In this document: positions 31,533-42,313 of the stretch, one piece after another
Layout of the letters: the number at the start of each line of letters is the position of its first letter
How positions within the stretch are numbered: position 1 is the first letter of the stretch
Source: Trogon surrucura
Taxonomy: Eukaryota > Chordata > Aves > Trogoniformes > Trogonidae
Length of the DNA: 64,000 nucleotides
Direction of reading: 5' to 3'
Assembly (NCBI GenBank): GCA_020746105.1
Contig: CM036618.1
Span: 7,572,501-7,636,500, forward strand
Position numbers and translations under genes: made by a program
Notes under the pieces: generated by a model
Database searches by the model: none
Told to the model about the DNA's origin: nothing
What the model saw: only the letters and a program-made list of their open reading frames with translations

Positions 31533-32989
31533 AATTAATGGTGAAATGTGATGAGGTCAAGGATTCCCAGATGTGAAATGGAATTAGAGCTGCGAGCGAA
31601 CGATAAACATTTAATGACGGCAGAAATTGGAAAAGAATTTGGTACAAGCCTTTGCCTCGAAACTGTAGGTATTTCCCAGCCACCTCCCGTTCTTTGCAGT
31701 ATTGATCTGAGTCTTTTGGCTCACTTCTCCTTACTGGTTTTCTTTCCTTAGAAGAGCTAGTGGCTGCTAGCTTTAAGCTTAGAAAATGCTTTTACTACTA
31801 ATACCAGACAAACCCAAGACTCTGGCATGAGGTTCTCCTTTAGACCTAGCTTAGAAACGCGGTGCATCCATCTACCTCTTCCCTTTGTGGTCTTTTCATA
31901 ATTAAGCAATAAACCTGCAGATTTTACATACAGTAAGGTGCACAAATGTCACAGATGAAAGGGGCAGCTGGCTGTGTGCCTGGCCTTTTGCTGCTGTCAG
32001 GTGGTAAGAGCTTAGAGTTTCCTAGATAGGAAAACACATCTCTGCACTGCCGGTGCAGGACCCCTTCTCTTCTGTCATTCTTTCTTCTGATCAGTACGTA
32101 GCGGGGGGAAAATTGTGTGGCTCCTATCAAAGACATGGTGATGTGATGGGCTTTATCACACATGCATCTCCTTAAAGCCAGCCCTCATCCTACTTTGCCA
32201 CTTCTCATTTGTCCTGGGCTTTAGTGTTTTAAGTCACTGATTTTATGCAATTTTTTTTTTTCAGTTTGTGGCTTCATCTACTTATACCTCCAGTGGCAGA
32301 AGATCAGTGTCTCAATTCTTCTGAATCCACAACAGCGGTTGCTTTTGCCTTGAACATGTATAGATTCTAACAATCAGATTTCATGTAACACATTATTTTT
32401 CCTTCATTCCCTTTACTAGATTATTTTCTTTCAGCAAATATACCTGTAACAAGTTGTATCCTGGAATATTAAGTTTAGTGAGAACCATGGGAGACTTTGT
32501 GGAGAAAGAAGAGTCCTGAATCCTTCTGCAAACCATAAAACACTTCAGTCTGGCTCTTTTTTTTTCTTGAATTTTGGTATCCACGGCTTAAGAGCCCAAG
32601 TTTCCTACCTTGCAGGTCTCATCAGGAAGAATTTGAGGAGAGTAACAGCATCGAACCCCATGGAGACAAGGCTGTCTTGAATCATTTGAAGGGACCCACA
32701 GCATGAACTGCTTTAATAATCTCTTCATCTTACAATTTACAGTAAATTATTAATGCAGTAACTTCCAGTTTTGGGCAGATTTTATTTTTATTTTTATTTT
32801 TGCTTAAGGAGAGGTTCATGAATTGTTCTCAGTAAAGAAGTTCATAAAAAATAAACATCTGAAAATCACCTTGTAAGCCCAGTAAGGATGGTCTTTGAGA
32901 TGGCTTTAGCTGCTTTCTTACTAGCCACCAGACTGTGATCGCAAGAGAAAACAGATGCCTGATCTTCTTTAACGTATCTTTCTTCCAGC

Positions 32990-33012
32990 AGGAAAACAGT
33001 AAATGCAAGGTG
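32990..33012 (+). promoter_or_regulatory. ADGRF4: Probable 5' UTR remainder and acceptor upstream of the ADGRF4 start
   Basis: A pyrimidine-rich tract and TTCCAGCAG precede the ATG at 33013 by about 22 bases. This suggests the start codon lies in a second exon and that a non-coding first exon exists upstream. No TATA box was identified. Confidence 0.45.
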
Positions 33013-33090
33013 ATGGATGTGAGGGTAGCCCACTGCCTGCTCCTCTGGGCAACCCACTTCTTCCCGGCCGAGCAGCACACCGCTCTCAGG
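33013..33090 (+). CDS. ADGRF4: ADGRF4 exon: start codon and signal peptide
   Basis: MDVRVAHCLLLWATHFFPAE then QHTALR, phase 0, donor AGG|GTAAGT. The hydrophobic core CLLLWATHFF fits a secretory signal peptide and lines up with human MICCLVFFLSTECS. This ATG is the first in the exon in this frame after the upstream acceptor. Confidence 0.8.
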
Positions 33091-36000
33091 GTAAGTTTCA
33101 CTAGACCAGGTTGCTCAAAGCCTGACCCAACGTGACCTTGAACACTTCCAGAGATGAGGCATCCACATCTTCTCTGGGCCACCTTTTCCAGAGTCTCACC
33201 AGCCTCAGGGCAAAGAATTTCTTTCTCATCTGATCTAAATTTATGCTCTTTCAGTTTAAAACCATTATGCCTTGTCCTGTCACTATAGGATAAAATACGG
33301 GGAAGTATTCATTTATGTTCAATAGGCCAAGCAACCTCCAGCACCACTCTTGGAGTGTTAGAAATCTGCTGTTCAGCCTGCTCTACCCAGCAATAACGAA
33401 ACAATTTCCAGGGCATCACGTAGCCAAGGTTTGCTTCCAGACTGACAGGGTTTGGCTGGTTGTAGGTGACAGCCTCAGAGTCACTTCCCAGTCAGGAGAG
33501 AGACAAAGCAGCTATTGGTTATTTGTACAACTGTAGCTTCATCTTATGGCAAGTCATACAGATCACACATTCTCGTCAAAGGTCGCATATTGTCATCAAG
33601 TTACATATTCTCATCAACATGAGAAATATGGGAGAGCTTAAGCATCATACAGGCTTTTTGACTGAGGAATAGCTTCTGGAGGAATGTGTGATCCTGTGCA
33701 CTAGCTCGGTGTGCCACTTCAGCAGAAGGGTGCAAACGAAGGCTTAATACATAGAGACAAACTGTTGGTAGCGAGTTCTCAACTGGTCTGTATGAGCAAG
33801 GGCCCATGAGCTCTGCATTCTGGACCTTGAAAAGATCTTTGGACCTCAAAGGGACTATTTTCCCATTGAAATCACCTTTCCAGCTAGTGCCAAGGAGTCA
33901 TCTTTTATTTATTTTAACATTCAATCTACATTCCACTTTTCTTTATTTTTCAGGTTCTTGGTAAGGAATCAAAGACTGGCAATCAGCAAGGTACGGTGAA
34001 TAGCTTTCTCTCTTTTTAATTCTTTGTGAGATGCTATCAGCACTTTACCCATGATATTTCATGGACCGTGGTGTGCTTACACCTTATATCCGTTTGACTT
34101 ATTTTCCAGATAGGTGTGTAAATCTCATTCCATGCAAAGATAACGGAGCTATTTGTATTCAGCCTTGTTCTCCCTCCTTCCATGGGGAGACAAGCTTTGT
34201 CTGCAAGGACAGAACATGGCAGATGTTTACGGATGCTTGTGCAAGCCTGGATGTTCAGTCCCTTTTTCAGGTGAGGTTAATTTATGTATCTACTTGGGCA
34301 TATGCTCGTAATTTCTTGCCAAGACACCCTCTTCCTCTATAACTTTTAAAATTTGAGCAAAGGGAAGAAAATGTGATCCTAAAATACAGATTACTTTGGT
34401 AACAGGCTTTGACTTCATCTTAAATCAAATGATGAGAAATTAATTTGGGAAATTCCTGTATGGAAACATAATTCAGAAATTAATTTGCCTTGTTCACTTG
34501 GCTGATGTTCTCCATGTGGCTCTAAATCAAGACAATGAACCTGAGAAAAGTGCAACACAATTATCTGTAATAAACAGAAGATTTGTGATAAATTCTCCCC
34601 AACTACAAAATAAAGAACTTTTTTCAAGTCACTTCAAGGATAAGGCACTGCATTAAGTTCTTGTCCTTTCCTTCATGTGTGTTACACAAGCAAGACATTC
34701 TTCTCAGGTGAGCTTTGATCCTGGTCTTCAGGCCATCCATCGGACACACCAGCACTGTGCCTCTTCCCTGGCTGTAGCTGAAACTCCATTTTCATTCACT
34801 TCATTAATTTTCTCAAAATTATTTCCCTTCCTCCAGAGGATTTCTGGACGTGAGCTCCTTCCAAGCTCTGGAGGACATGTTAATGTTGCTGGAGGACGCC
34901 TTCCTTTTTTTGGGGAAGGAAAGCCAGTGCATGGGAAACCTGGAGATGGAGCAAAATATTTTGGTGCTGATGACCACGGGAACAGTAACTGCCGAGCTGA
35001 TTTTTCTTGCATCATCCCAGTTATCCTGTCCTCACCAGCCATCCCAGGAAATATTGCTGATATAGTGGAATTGCTAAAGAAGATTTCACTGCTGTTATCG
35101 GAGAATGTCGACAGAGGAAAAATGCAGGTATTTATTTTTATGGGCTTCAAGAGGTGTTTGTGAGCTTGCCAGAGCATCCATACAGGGTTTGGTCCTTATA
35201 GCTACTATCCAATAAAGCAGTGGCTGTAAGTCACATGGAGATCACCTGGGAACAGTTTCCAGAGAGGAACATGTTTTGTTGTCAAACTGTTTCATCTATT
35301 TGTGTATGGTGAAAATACCCTGTGGAATTTACTTTAACATCAAAAGTTTTGAGGAACTGCTCTTATAGACCTGGGAGAGCAGTACAAGGAGAAATTCACT
35401 TAAAAAATGTGACACTATGAAGGAGGCAACCTTGGAGATGCTGACCCGCAGCTGTGTTGTCGTGTGCTGCACAGTGGAAGTTGAAATCTTTCCCTGTTCA
35501 TCTCAGAAATCAGAGACGTGGTGACAAAAATGTGGGGAGGGTGATGTAAGCAGACCTACATAGTAGGTCAGCATCTGGAATAGAACTTAGTGTCCTGATT
35601 TTTGCTTTCTGTTTGCTTCTCCAAGCACCTTTTGAGCTATGATAGGAAGAGAATATTACAATTCCATTAGTGACCATGCCGATGAGATGCTTGGGTTTGA
35701 CTTGGGTGGATCATGGGAACCTCTTCGTTGTCAAAGAAGAATATTCCCTGTACAGAATTACAGAATCACAGAATTGTGAAGGCTGGGAAAATGAGTCTTG
35801 AATTAAATGAGCCCTTGGGGCTCAGCTGGTGGAATAATATTCAGTTTCTTTTAATGTAAAAAATAACTTTTTTTTTTCTTGTTTGTTTCAGAGTTACAGC
35901 AGGATAGCAAACCATATTCTGAACAGCTCCATCATTTCCAACTGGGCTTTTGTAAAGGACAGAAATGCCGGTTCAGTATTACTGGACTCTGTGAATTTAT

Positions 36001-39000
36001 TTGCTGGGAAGCTTCTTCTAAGGAATGGGTCAGAAAGCATACAGGAGCACTTCATCTCTACAAAAGGCTACAGCATACATAAAAATACTTCAGGAAAGAG
36101 CTTTGATTTTTCCATGGAGTTCAATAATACAGGCAATATCACTGGACATGTGGTCATTCCAGAAGAAGAGCTTTTGAGGTTATCCAAGTCTTCCAAAGCC
36201 ATCAGCATTGCATTTCCGACGCTTGGACCCATTATAGAAACCAACCAGTTGGACCCTGTTTTTGTGAATGGAATGGTGTTATCGGTGTCTCTGCCGGAAG
36301 AGCTCCAGAATATTTTGCTCACCTTCGAAAAGGTGAATAAACTGGAGAACGTGAAGGCTCAGTGTGTTGGGTGGCACTCTGCTGAAAGGCGGTGGGATAA
36401 CAGGGCGTGCAAAGTGAAGTCTGAGAACACCAGCAGTGTTGTCTGCGTGTGCCGGCACCACCGCCGGACAGTCAAATCCTTCTCCATCCTGATGTCTCCC
36501 ACCACGCTGCGAAATGCGGTACTGGATTACGTTACGCGCGTAGGGTTAGGCCTTTCCATTTTCAGCTTGGTTCTCTGCCTTGTCATCGAGGCTGTTGTCT
36601 GGCATCACGTTACAAAAACTGAAATAACCTACATGCGCCATTTTTGTTTGGTCAACATTGCTACGTCGCTTCTCGTTGCTGATGTTTTGTTCATCTTAGC
36701 AGCTATTGTGCAAAATACAGCCTTGAACTACCAGCTGTGTGTGGCAGCCACATTTTTCCTTCACTTTTTCTACCTTGCCTTGTTTTTTTGGATGTTTACT
36801 CTGGGCCTCCTGATTCTCTATGGATTATTATTGATTTTTTTTAAGATCACAAGATCTGCTTTCATCGCTACAGCATTCTCCATTGGATATGGGTGTCCCT
36901 TGATCATATCTATCCTCACTGTTGCTATTACTGAACCAAAAAATGGATATTTAAGGAGTGGAGCCTGCTGGCTCAACTGGTATGAGACTAAAGCCCTTTT
37001 GGCCTTTGTTGTACCTGCCCTGAGCATCATTGTTGTGAATGTCGTGGTGGTGGTGGTGGTTGTGGTGAAGACTGGGAGATCCTCTGTCGGGGAAGGCTGC
37101 AAGTCACAAGATTTGAGCAACATGATCCGAATTAGCAAAAACGTGGCCCTTCTGACACCTCTCCTGGGTCTCACCTGGGGTTTTGGATTGGCAACGATTG
37201 TTGACAGTCGCTCTCTGGCATTCCACCTTACATTTGCGCTCCTGAATGCCTTCCAGGTAAATTCTGTGAGGTTGGGAATAGTGTAGGCTTGGACTTTGAG
37301 CCTGGCAAAATGTAGCAGATAAAAGAAGGGTTGGCAGCACATGTTGAGTGTGAAAAACAGGATCTAAGCTTTCCTTCCAACTCAACTATTTCGCATGGTA
37401 CACACACTAGGTATCCTGCATTGACATAGTTAATACAAATGGGTAATGGAACAAACTAATCAGTGTAGTGATGAAGAATTAAGATAATGAATTTATGTTG
37501 AGCATAAAGTACACTAGCTGATGTCAGTAATTGTGAAGATGTCTCATCCTTGTCACTTAAGAAATACACAGAAAATTCTCACTTGCCATTGAAGATGGTT
37601 TTGTTCAGCTCTCAGTATAAACATCCAATGTTACCTGTCGTGCTGCTGTATACCCAGGCTGCCTTAGCTCTTCTCAGTTAACCTGTTGAAGTGGGTCCAG
37701 AGGAAGCCACCAAGATGATCAGAGCACCTCCCCTGTGAGGACAGGCTGGGGCAGTTGGGGTTGTTGATTCTGGAGAAGAGAAGGCTTTGGGGAAAACTTA
37801 TAGTGACCTTTCCCTGCCAAGGGGATCTACAGAAAAGATGGGGAGGGGCTCTTTATCAGGGAGTGTAGGGATAGGACACTAAGTAAAGGTTTCAAACTGA
37901 AAGAAAGTAGATTTAGATTAGATCTAAGAAAGAAACTCTTTTCTGTGAGGGTGGTGAGACACTGAAACAGGTTGCCCATAGAAGCTGTGGATGCTCCCTC
38001 CCTGGAAGTGTTCAAGGCCAGATTGGATGGTGCTTTGAGCAGCCTGGTCTATTGGGAGGTGTCCCTGCCCATGGCAGGGGTTTGGAACTAGGTGATCTTT
38101 AAGGCTCCTTTCAATCCAAACCGGTCTATGATTTGATGAATGCTGCTACTAAGGGTGTTGAAGAAGTCCTGGTATGTAACCCATCAGTCCAGTTTGTAAT
38201 GAGAATTAGCACGGATTATGCATCTGGTCTTAACATTCCCAGAGAGCCCATGTGACCTGGGTGGATAAAGTCATTTTGCGCATTGCTGTTACCTGAATCA
38301 TAGATGATGATATCTATCCTTAAGGAAATGACCTCTAGAAGCATTTAAGAAATCTTATGTGGTTCTGCTGGTTTTGTTAACTGTTTATTCAATTTTTTAG
38401 GGATTCTTCATCCTGTTGTTTGGGACACTTCTGGACAGAAAGGTACTTGGGTTGCTTCAGCACTTATTCTAGATTATATGAACATTTTCTACACTCTGTG
38501 AAACTGTTCCCTTTAATAATCTTTTTTAATCTACAGACAAGAGAAGCCTTAAGGACGAACTGCCTTTCACCAAAGCGAAAGTGTAGCCTAGCAAAGGTAA
38601 AGATTTTTTTTTTTCCCCTTAATGGTTTAATTTACCATTTTACACACCTGCTTATTTGCACCTAAGAGAAATGGAGTCCTTCACTAAATCTTACCTGGTT
38701 TAACATTTTTCAAAGGCAAGTACTTGCTGAAGGAATTACAGGTACCTCGAATGTATGTTGAGGATATTAAGCATCTAAATATTAGAAGTGTCAATCCACA
38801 GATTTTTATAACCGCTACATAACCTACTGTTGCTGTTACAAAATTAAAAACGGTATTTTAATCTAATCTCTTCACTGGTAGATATCAAAACTCTTTAGAT
38901 AGAGAATGGCAGTGACATTTTTTCCCGTCGCAAAACAGATCTACTTTAAGGTTGTGGACTAAGTAAGGAATAGAATATGGAGCCCAGAATCCCAGTGTAA

Positions 39001-40638
39001 GAACCTGTTTGCCACCTTCACAAAAGTGTGGATCTGTGTGACAGCAGGGCTGTGGTGGAGTGTCAGGGGATTGTTCTGCTTCCATCTGAACACCAGCTCA
39101 GGATGGAAACCACTTGGAGCCCAGCCAGTACATTTGGTACTAGTCAATGTTATGTACTCATAAAAGCTTGAGTGTTTTTTTAAATATCAGGGCAGTTCAT
39201 TAAAAGGTGTTTAAACCTTAAGGAAGCAACTCTACTTAAGCAACTTCCTAGGAAAACATTAGCAGAACTGATGTGTTGACATCACTGAGTTGGTGTTTCC
39301 CACCTGTACTGTGGAAAACTTTTATCCACTGTTTGATTTCTTTTGGTGCCAAGGCTTTAATCGTTTCATGCCATATCTATACAAGGGAATCTCCTTTATC
39401 TGTCTCATGGGAGTTGCCTGCAATTCTCCTGACATCAGCTGGAAGAAACTGTGTCAGGTCAGCTTGGACTTGCACAAATGAAGTTTTTTCCTTGCTTTTC
39501 TCCAGTCTAGTTATTAATCAGTCCTGCTTCTAGTGTTGAAAGCTGCAGTGTCTTTCGGTGACAGTGTGTCCAAGTGTACTTGGCTTGGGAGGGAAAAATA
39601 GAGAGGTTGAGGAATCCCTACCTACTTTCTGCTACCAGCATTGCTTGGCATGCTTTGGGTCATTTGGTGCCAAAGCAGCTGCATGTCTGTGCAGCTTCTG
39701 ACTCCTCCACATCCTTCCTCTCCAATTCAGTCTTCAGCTGCATCCAGCACCGCCGTTATAGGCGGAGTTTAAATGCAGTGCAGAAGGTCCTCTATTTAAA
39801 AAGCCAACCAACCAACAACAACAAAAGCCCAGGTAACAAAAGAAGCCCCAAAACCTAATAAGAAATGAAAAGACCAATCCCCAAACTTCTAAAAAATTTT
39901 CCTACCTAACAGAGGAAAAAGACAAAGGAAGTGTTTGAGACTACTCCAAATTTAACAAATTGAGATTACAATTCTTGCTTTTACAGACCCAGGATCCAAA
40001 TAACAGTGAAGATGTTTCACATCTTATCAAGATTTAGGTCAGGACTGAAAGTTTGAGAGTGAAAATTCTCTCAAGTCACCACCAATATAATGTTCTGGAA
40101 ACAGCAGGTGGAAATTTCACTCATCCCATGACTCAGCAACATTTACTCAAACTATTAAATGATCTTACTGGGCAAAATTTGATGTGGAAACTGTGGCTGC
40201 ATGAGCCTAAAAACTTAAGCTGATGTTGTCACTCACCTGGGTGTAAGAGACCACGTGTAGGTGTTTGCCGTTGCATAACAGAGAGGGGGAAACTGTTAGT
40301 CATCCACTTCTGTAAGCTTGGGTGTAAATATGGAGTTTGAGAGCTGGAAATGTTTGTCCCACCTGAAGTATTTGCTAAAAAAAGTAATAACCATTAAAAA
40401 AAAATCTTGTTTCATCGAGTAAAACATCTAGAAGGGTTACACAGACTCTTGCTTCAGGTGTCCTAGTTTCTCCAGACTCATAAGTGCCTCACGAGGTCCT
40501 TCTGGGTCAGATTTTAAGATGATCACATTGTGGCATTTCTTGCCACACCTGAGGCACCTCTTCTTTTAAACGGAACCTCCACCTATGTCAAAGATAATAT
40601 ACAATCTGACCTACTGATTTCTTTTCTTTTAGTCCTAG
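33013..40638 (+). CDS. ADGRF4: Adhesion G protein-coupled receptor F4 (ADGRF4/GPR115)
   Basis: A seven-helix adhesion receptor of family VI at the cell surface, known in mammals mainly from epithelia; its ligand is not established. Joined exons are 33013-33090, 33954-33990, 34110-34270, 34837-35127, 35892-37256, 38401-38442 and 38537-38596, plus a final exon from 40633. All seven are in consistent phase. The product is about 679 residues if the last exon is read in phase 0, or about 699 with an alternative donor. Human is 695. Features are a signal peptide (1 to about 20), a Cys-rich segment, a GAIN-type region, a GPS (Cys347 onwards) and seven helices from about residue 404 to 650. Stretches such as AQCVGWHS, SFSILMS and LTPLLGLTWGFG match ADGRF4 closely. 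ADGRF2 is the nearest alternative. Confidence 0.93.
33097..33292 (-). mobile_element. Old CR1 fragment next to a splice donor
   Basis: A minus-oriented CR1 from CTAGACCAGGTTGCTCAAAG to CCTTGTCCTGTCACTATAGG, with the tail missing and many differences from younger copies. It begins within about 10 bases of the GTAAGT donor of ADGRF4 exon 1. Confidence 0.85.
33954..33990 (+). CDS. ADGRF4: ADGRF4 small exon: VLGKESKTGNQQ
   Basis: 37 bases between TTTTTCAG and GTACGG, phase 0 in and phase 1 out. The split codon joins the next exon to give Asp. It corresponds to the short mature N-terminus of human ADGRF4 (KPKTGRIQEK). Confidence 0.8.
34110..34270 (+). CDS. ADGRF4: ADGRF4 exon: Cys-rich N-terminal segment
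   Basis: Reads (D)RCVNLIPCKDNGAICIQPC then SPSFHGETSFVCKDRTWQMF and TDACASLDVQSLFQ, ending in phase 0 before GTGAGG. The order Cys...CxQPCxxxFHGExxFxCxxxxWQ...C matches human CSQPCAKDFHGEIGFTCNQKKWQ. The cysteines probably form disulphides in the extracellular region. Confidence 0.92.
34271..34836 (+). other. ADGRF4: ADGRF4 intron, nothing recognised
   Basis: 566 bases, AT-rich, ending in a good pyrimidine tract (ATTTCCCTTCCTCCAG). No repeat was recognised. Confidence 0.6.
34837..35127 (+). CDS. ADGRF4: ADGRF4 exon: variable linker and start of GAIN region
   Basis: 97 codons, phase 0 at both ends. The first part (RISGRELLPSSGGHVNVAGG and following Gly-rich sequence) is poorly conserved. The end (PGNIADIVELLKKISLLLSE, NVDRGKMQ) matches human SGNIAFIVELLKNISTDLSD and NVTREKMK. 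Two other long frames overlap here on both strands, but only this frame joins its neighbours and matches the family. Confidence 0.92.
35128..35891 (+). other. ADGRF4: ADGRF4 intron with a small CR1-tail remnant
   Basis: 764 bases. Near 35755-35790 the sequence ATTACAGAATCACAGAATTG resembles a reversed CR1 tail but soon loses similarity. Otherwise nothing was seen. Confidence 0.5.
35892..37256 (+). CDS. ADGRF4: ADGRF4 main exon: GAIN, GPS and helices 1-7
   Basis: 455 codons without a stop, residues about 190-644, phase 0 at both ends. It begins SYSRIANHILNSSIISNWAF (GAIN region). The GPS runs from Cys347 (CVGWHS, RRWDNRACK, then CVCRHH). The usual His-Leu-Ser/Thr cleavage triplet is absent, while the tethered-agonist stretch SFSILMSP (about 385-392) is kept. 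Helices lie at about 404-425, 438-458, 472-498, 514-536, 556-582, 606-626 and 629 onward. Helix 5 ends in nine consecutive valines (573-581). Several NxS/T sites lie in the extracellular part. It has about two-thirds of the protein in one exon, as in mammalian family VI receptors. Confidence 0.96.
37041..37067 (+). repeat. ADGRF4: Coding GTG trinucleotide run (nine Val codons)
   Basis: Nine valine codons in a row (GTC, five GTG, GTT, two GTG) lie at the inner end of transmembrane helix 5. Human has a mixed sequence here (LIVVLVVAV). The run could vary in length between individuals. Confidence 0.9.
37257..38400 (+). other. ADGRF4: ADGRF4 intron containing a CR1 copy
   Basis: 1.1 kb between the main exon and the helix 7 exon. 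A CR1 copy occupies 37688-38136, and the rest is unremarkable. Confidence 0.65.
37688..38136 (+). mobile_element. CR1 LINE 3' fragment
   Basis: A plus-oriented CR1 from GGGTCCAGAGGAAGCCACCAAG to a degraded tail (GTCTATGATTTGATGA). The ORF2 end is recognisable in broken frames (CTCCCTCCCTGGAAGTGTTC). Several substitutions and small gaps suggest moderate age. Confidence 0.88.
38401..38442 (+). CDS. ADGRF4: ADGRF4 exon: end of helix 7
   Basis: 14 codons, GFFILLFGTLLDRK, phase 0 in and out, acceptor TTTTTTAG, donor GTACTT. Human has GFFILLFGTIMDHK. The exon is too short to be found without family knowledge. Confidence 0.93.
38537..38596 (+). CDS. ADGRF4: ADGRF4 exon: cytoplasmic tail
   Basis: 20 codons, TREALRTNCLSPKRKCSLAK, bounded by CTACAG and the strong donor AAAG|GTAAAG. 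The start aligns with human IRDALRMRMSSLKGKSRAA. A weaker donor inside the exon (CGAAA|GTGTAG, exon end 38580) would change the phase and give a tail more like human. Confidence 0.82.
38597..40632 (+). other. ADGRF4: ADGRF4 last intron, about 2 kb
   Basis: No transposon recognised. An A/C-rich simple patch lies at about 39800-39860. Two overlapping plus-strand frames at 39273-39533 look like chance. Confidence 0.55.
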
Positions 40639-40714
40639 CATTGGACACTTGTCTTCAGTGGATCTGACCGGTGGGAGGAAAAGGAGCACTTCTTACCCAG
40701 AAGTCCTGGTCTGA
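40633..40714 (+). CDS. ADGRF4: ADGRF4 last exon, reading frame uncertain
   Basis: The acceptor TTTCTTTTCTTTTAG is good. Joined in phase 0 to the exon ending at 38596, it codes only Ser and then a TAG stop (40633-40638). Joined in phase 2 to a donor at 38580 it codes PSIGHLSSVDLTGGRKRSTS then YPEVLV and stops at 40712-40714. The second reading has PSIG where human has ASLGP, the conserved family tail motif, at the right distance. Which is used cannot be decided here. Confidence 0.5.
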
Positions 40715-41560
40715 GATGAGCTGCAGTGGCTGCCCAGATCAGAGCATGGACAACACTGTCTTGGAGCATGACCATGGGAAACATCATGAAAACCAGAAGA
40801 GAAAAGGCCCTGAACATGCTGTCAGGAGCAGGAAACCATCAGTGTTGCTGCAACCCTTGGAGGAAACACACTGATATGTAAAAGTTGTTTCTTAGCTTTG
40901 TGAAAACTGCTGTGAGGAGAGTTTGTCCTCGTTTACCATTTCAGTGCTTCGATATATTTTTTTTTGTCAGTGCAATAAGGAGCTGTACAGCATGTCGAGC
41001 TGCTCTAAAGTTATTTCATTTTTTTATGTGCAAATGTTGAGCAAGTCTTGGCTGTCTTTAATGAAAAGAGATTCTGTTAGGTGACGCTGTATTCATCATT
41101 GCCATTTGTCCTCCCAGACTGATGGACAATGTAACTCTATTTCTGCATTACAGCTGCTCTCTCCACCTCAGTTCTTGTGTGTCAGAGGAATTGTACAAAG
41201 CTCTTTTTTCATCTGTCAGGTCAGAAATTTTGCTCTTCTTTCATTCCTTCAAGACAATGATGGAGGTAAATAAGATAGAGCACTCTGCAAATAAATAGTT
41301 TCCCTTTTTTAGATGTGGCAAAACAAGCTTCGAGTATGCTTCAGAGCTGAATCAGGTGGATGGAGATCTTCTGTGTCCTGTGCAATGTGCTAACAAAAGA
41401 AATGGTTTGTGCATTTGAGATCGTGTATCTGGTTTCACTAGAAAATCAGTTCTTGGTATGAGAAACCTTTTCTAATGAAAGCTTTGGTAGAAACGTTATT
41501 GCCTCTTGTCAGGACAAAATGATGCTCTCAATTAGCAATAAAGTTGAAATTTTGTCATTG
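40715..41560 (+). other. ADGRF4: ADGRF4 3' UTR (probable)
   Basis: Non-coding sequence after the last exon, with AATAAA at about 41290-41295 and 41537-41542. The extent is inferred from these signals only. Confidence 0.45.
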
Positions 41561-42124
41561 TTTCTAATTAAGTCATCCTTATCCTCACCAAAAAAAAAGT
41601 AGATAAATGCCCTTTAATATGAGGTGGTATTACTCAGGTCAGAAATTGCTCATTCCCCTGTGACTTCGCGTATGTTTGAAATATAGAAATTTCAATCAAA
41701 ATAATACTCTTTAATCTCATCGATACCCTTCTACTGAAGAGGGAGAAGAATAGCCTGGCAAATGAACTGGGGGATATGTGGGGCATGTGATACTCACTGT
41801 GGAAAACCCCACAGCCACGTGTCTTGGAGGTCACAGCTGAGGCTCTGGAGGAGGTGATCTGGGGGACAGAGCTCTGTCCCGGGTTCTGAGACAGTTCTTG
41901 TCCCCGGGAATCTGTTACTTCCTTACATCTTCCTCTACTGTCTTTCCTCACAGACTGCAGTCTTGGTACAAGAGACTATCCCTGCTCCTTTCATACAGCA
42001 CATTTTGATCTTGGATCAAGTAGAGATACAGTCAGAGTTTATGTGCTGCTATAACATGAGTTTACAAAGACTACTATCCCAAAGTGTTATTCTTAGTGTC
42101 AAGCAGCATCTTCTGTGTTTCAGC

Positions 42125-42313
42125 ACAGTGACAGAACACTGGAGCAGGCTGCCCAGAGAGGCTGTGGAGTTTCCATCTTTGGAGACTTTCGAAATCCGCC
42201 TGGATGCGTTCCTGTGTGATGTGCTCTAGGGGATCCTGCTTTAGCGGCAGGGAGGGTTAGACTAGATGATCTCTAGAGGTCCTTTCCAACTCCAACGATT
42301 CTGTGATTCTTTC
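42125..42313 (+). mobile_element. Short CR1 3' end
   Basis: A plus-oriented copy, GGAGCAGGCTGCCCAGAGAG through the ORF2 C-terminus (SRLPREAVEFPSLETFEIRL) to CTGTGATTCT. The coding end is still open (DAFLCDVL then stop). Confidence 0.9.

Noticed and set aside
34728-35177. 149-codon minus-strand frame over an ADGRF4 exon
   Set aside because: It is the antisense shadow of the ADGRF4 exon 34837-35127, whose plus-strand frame joins its neighbours and matches the human protein.
36818-37342. 174-codon minus-strand frame over the ADGRF4 main exon
   Set aside because: Antisense shadow. Its polythreonine run is the reverse of the GTG repeat coding valines.
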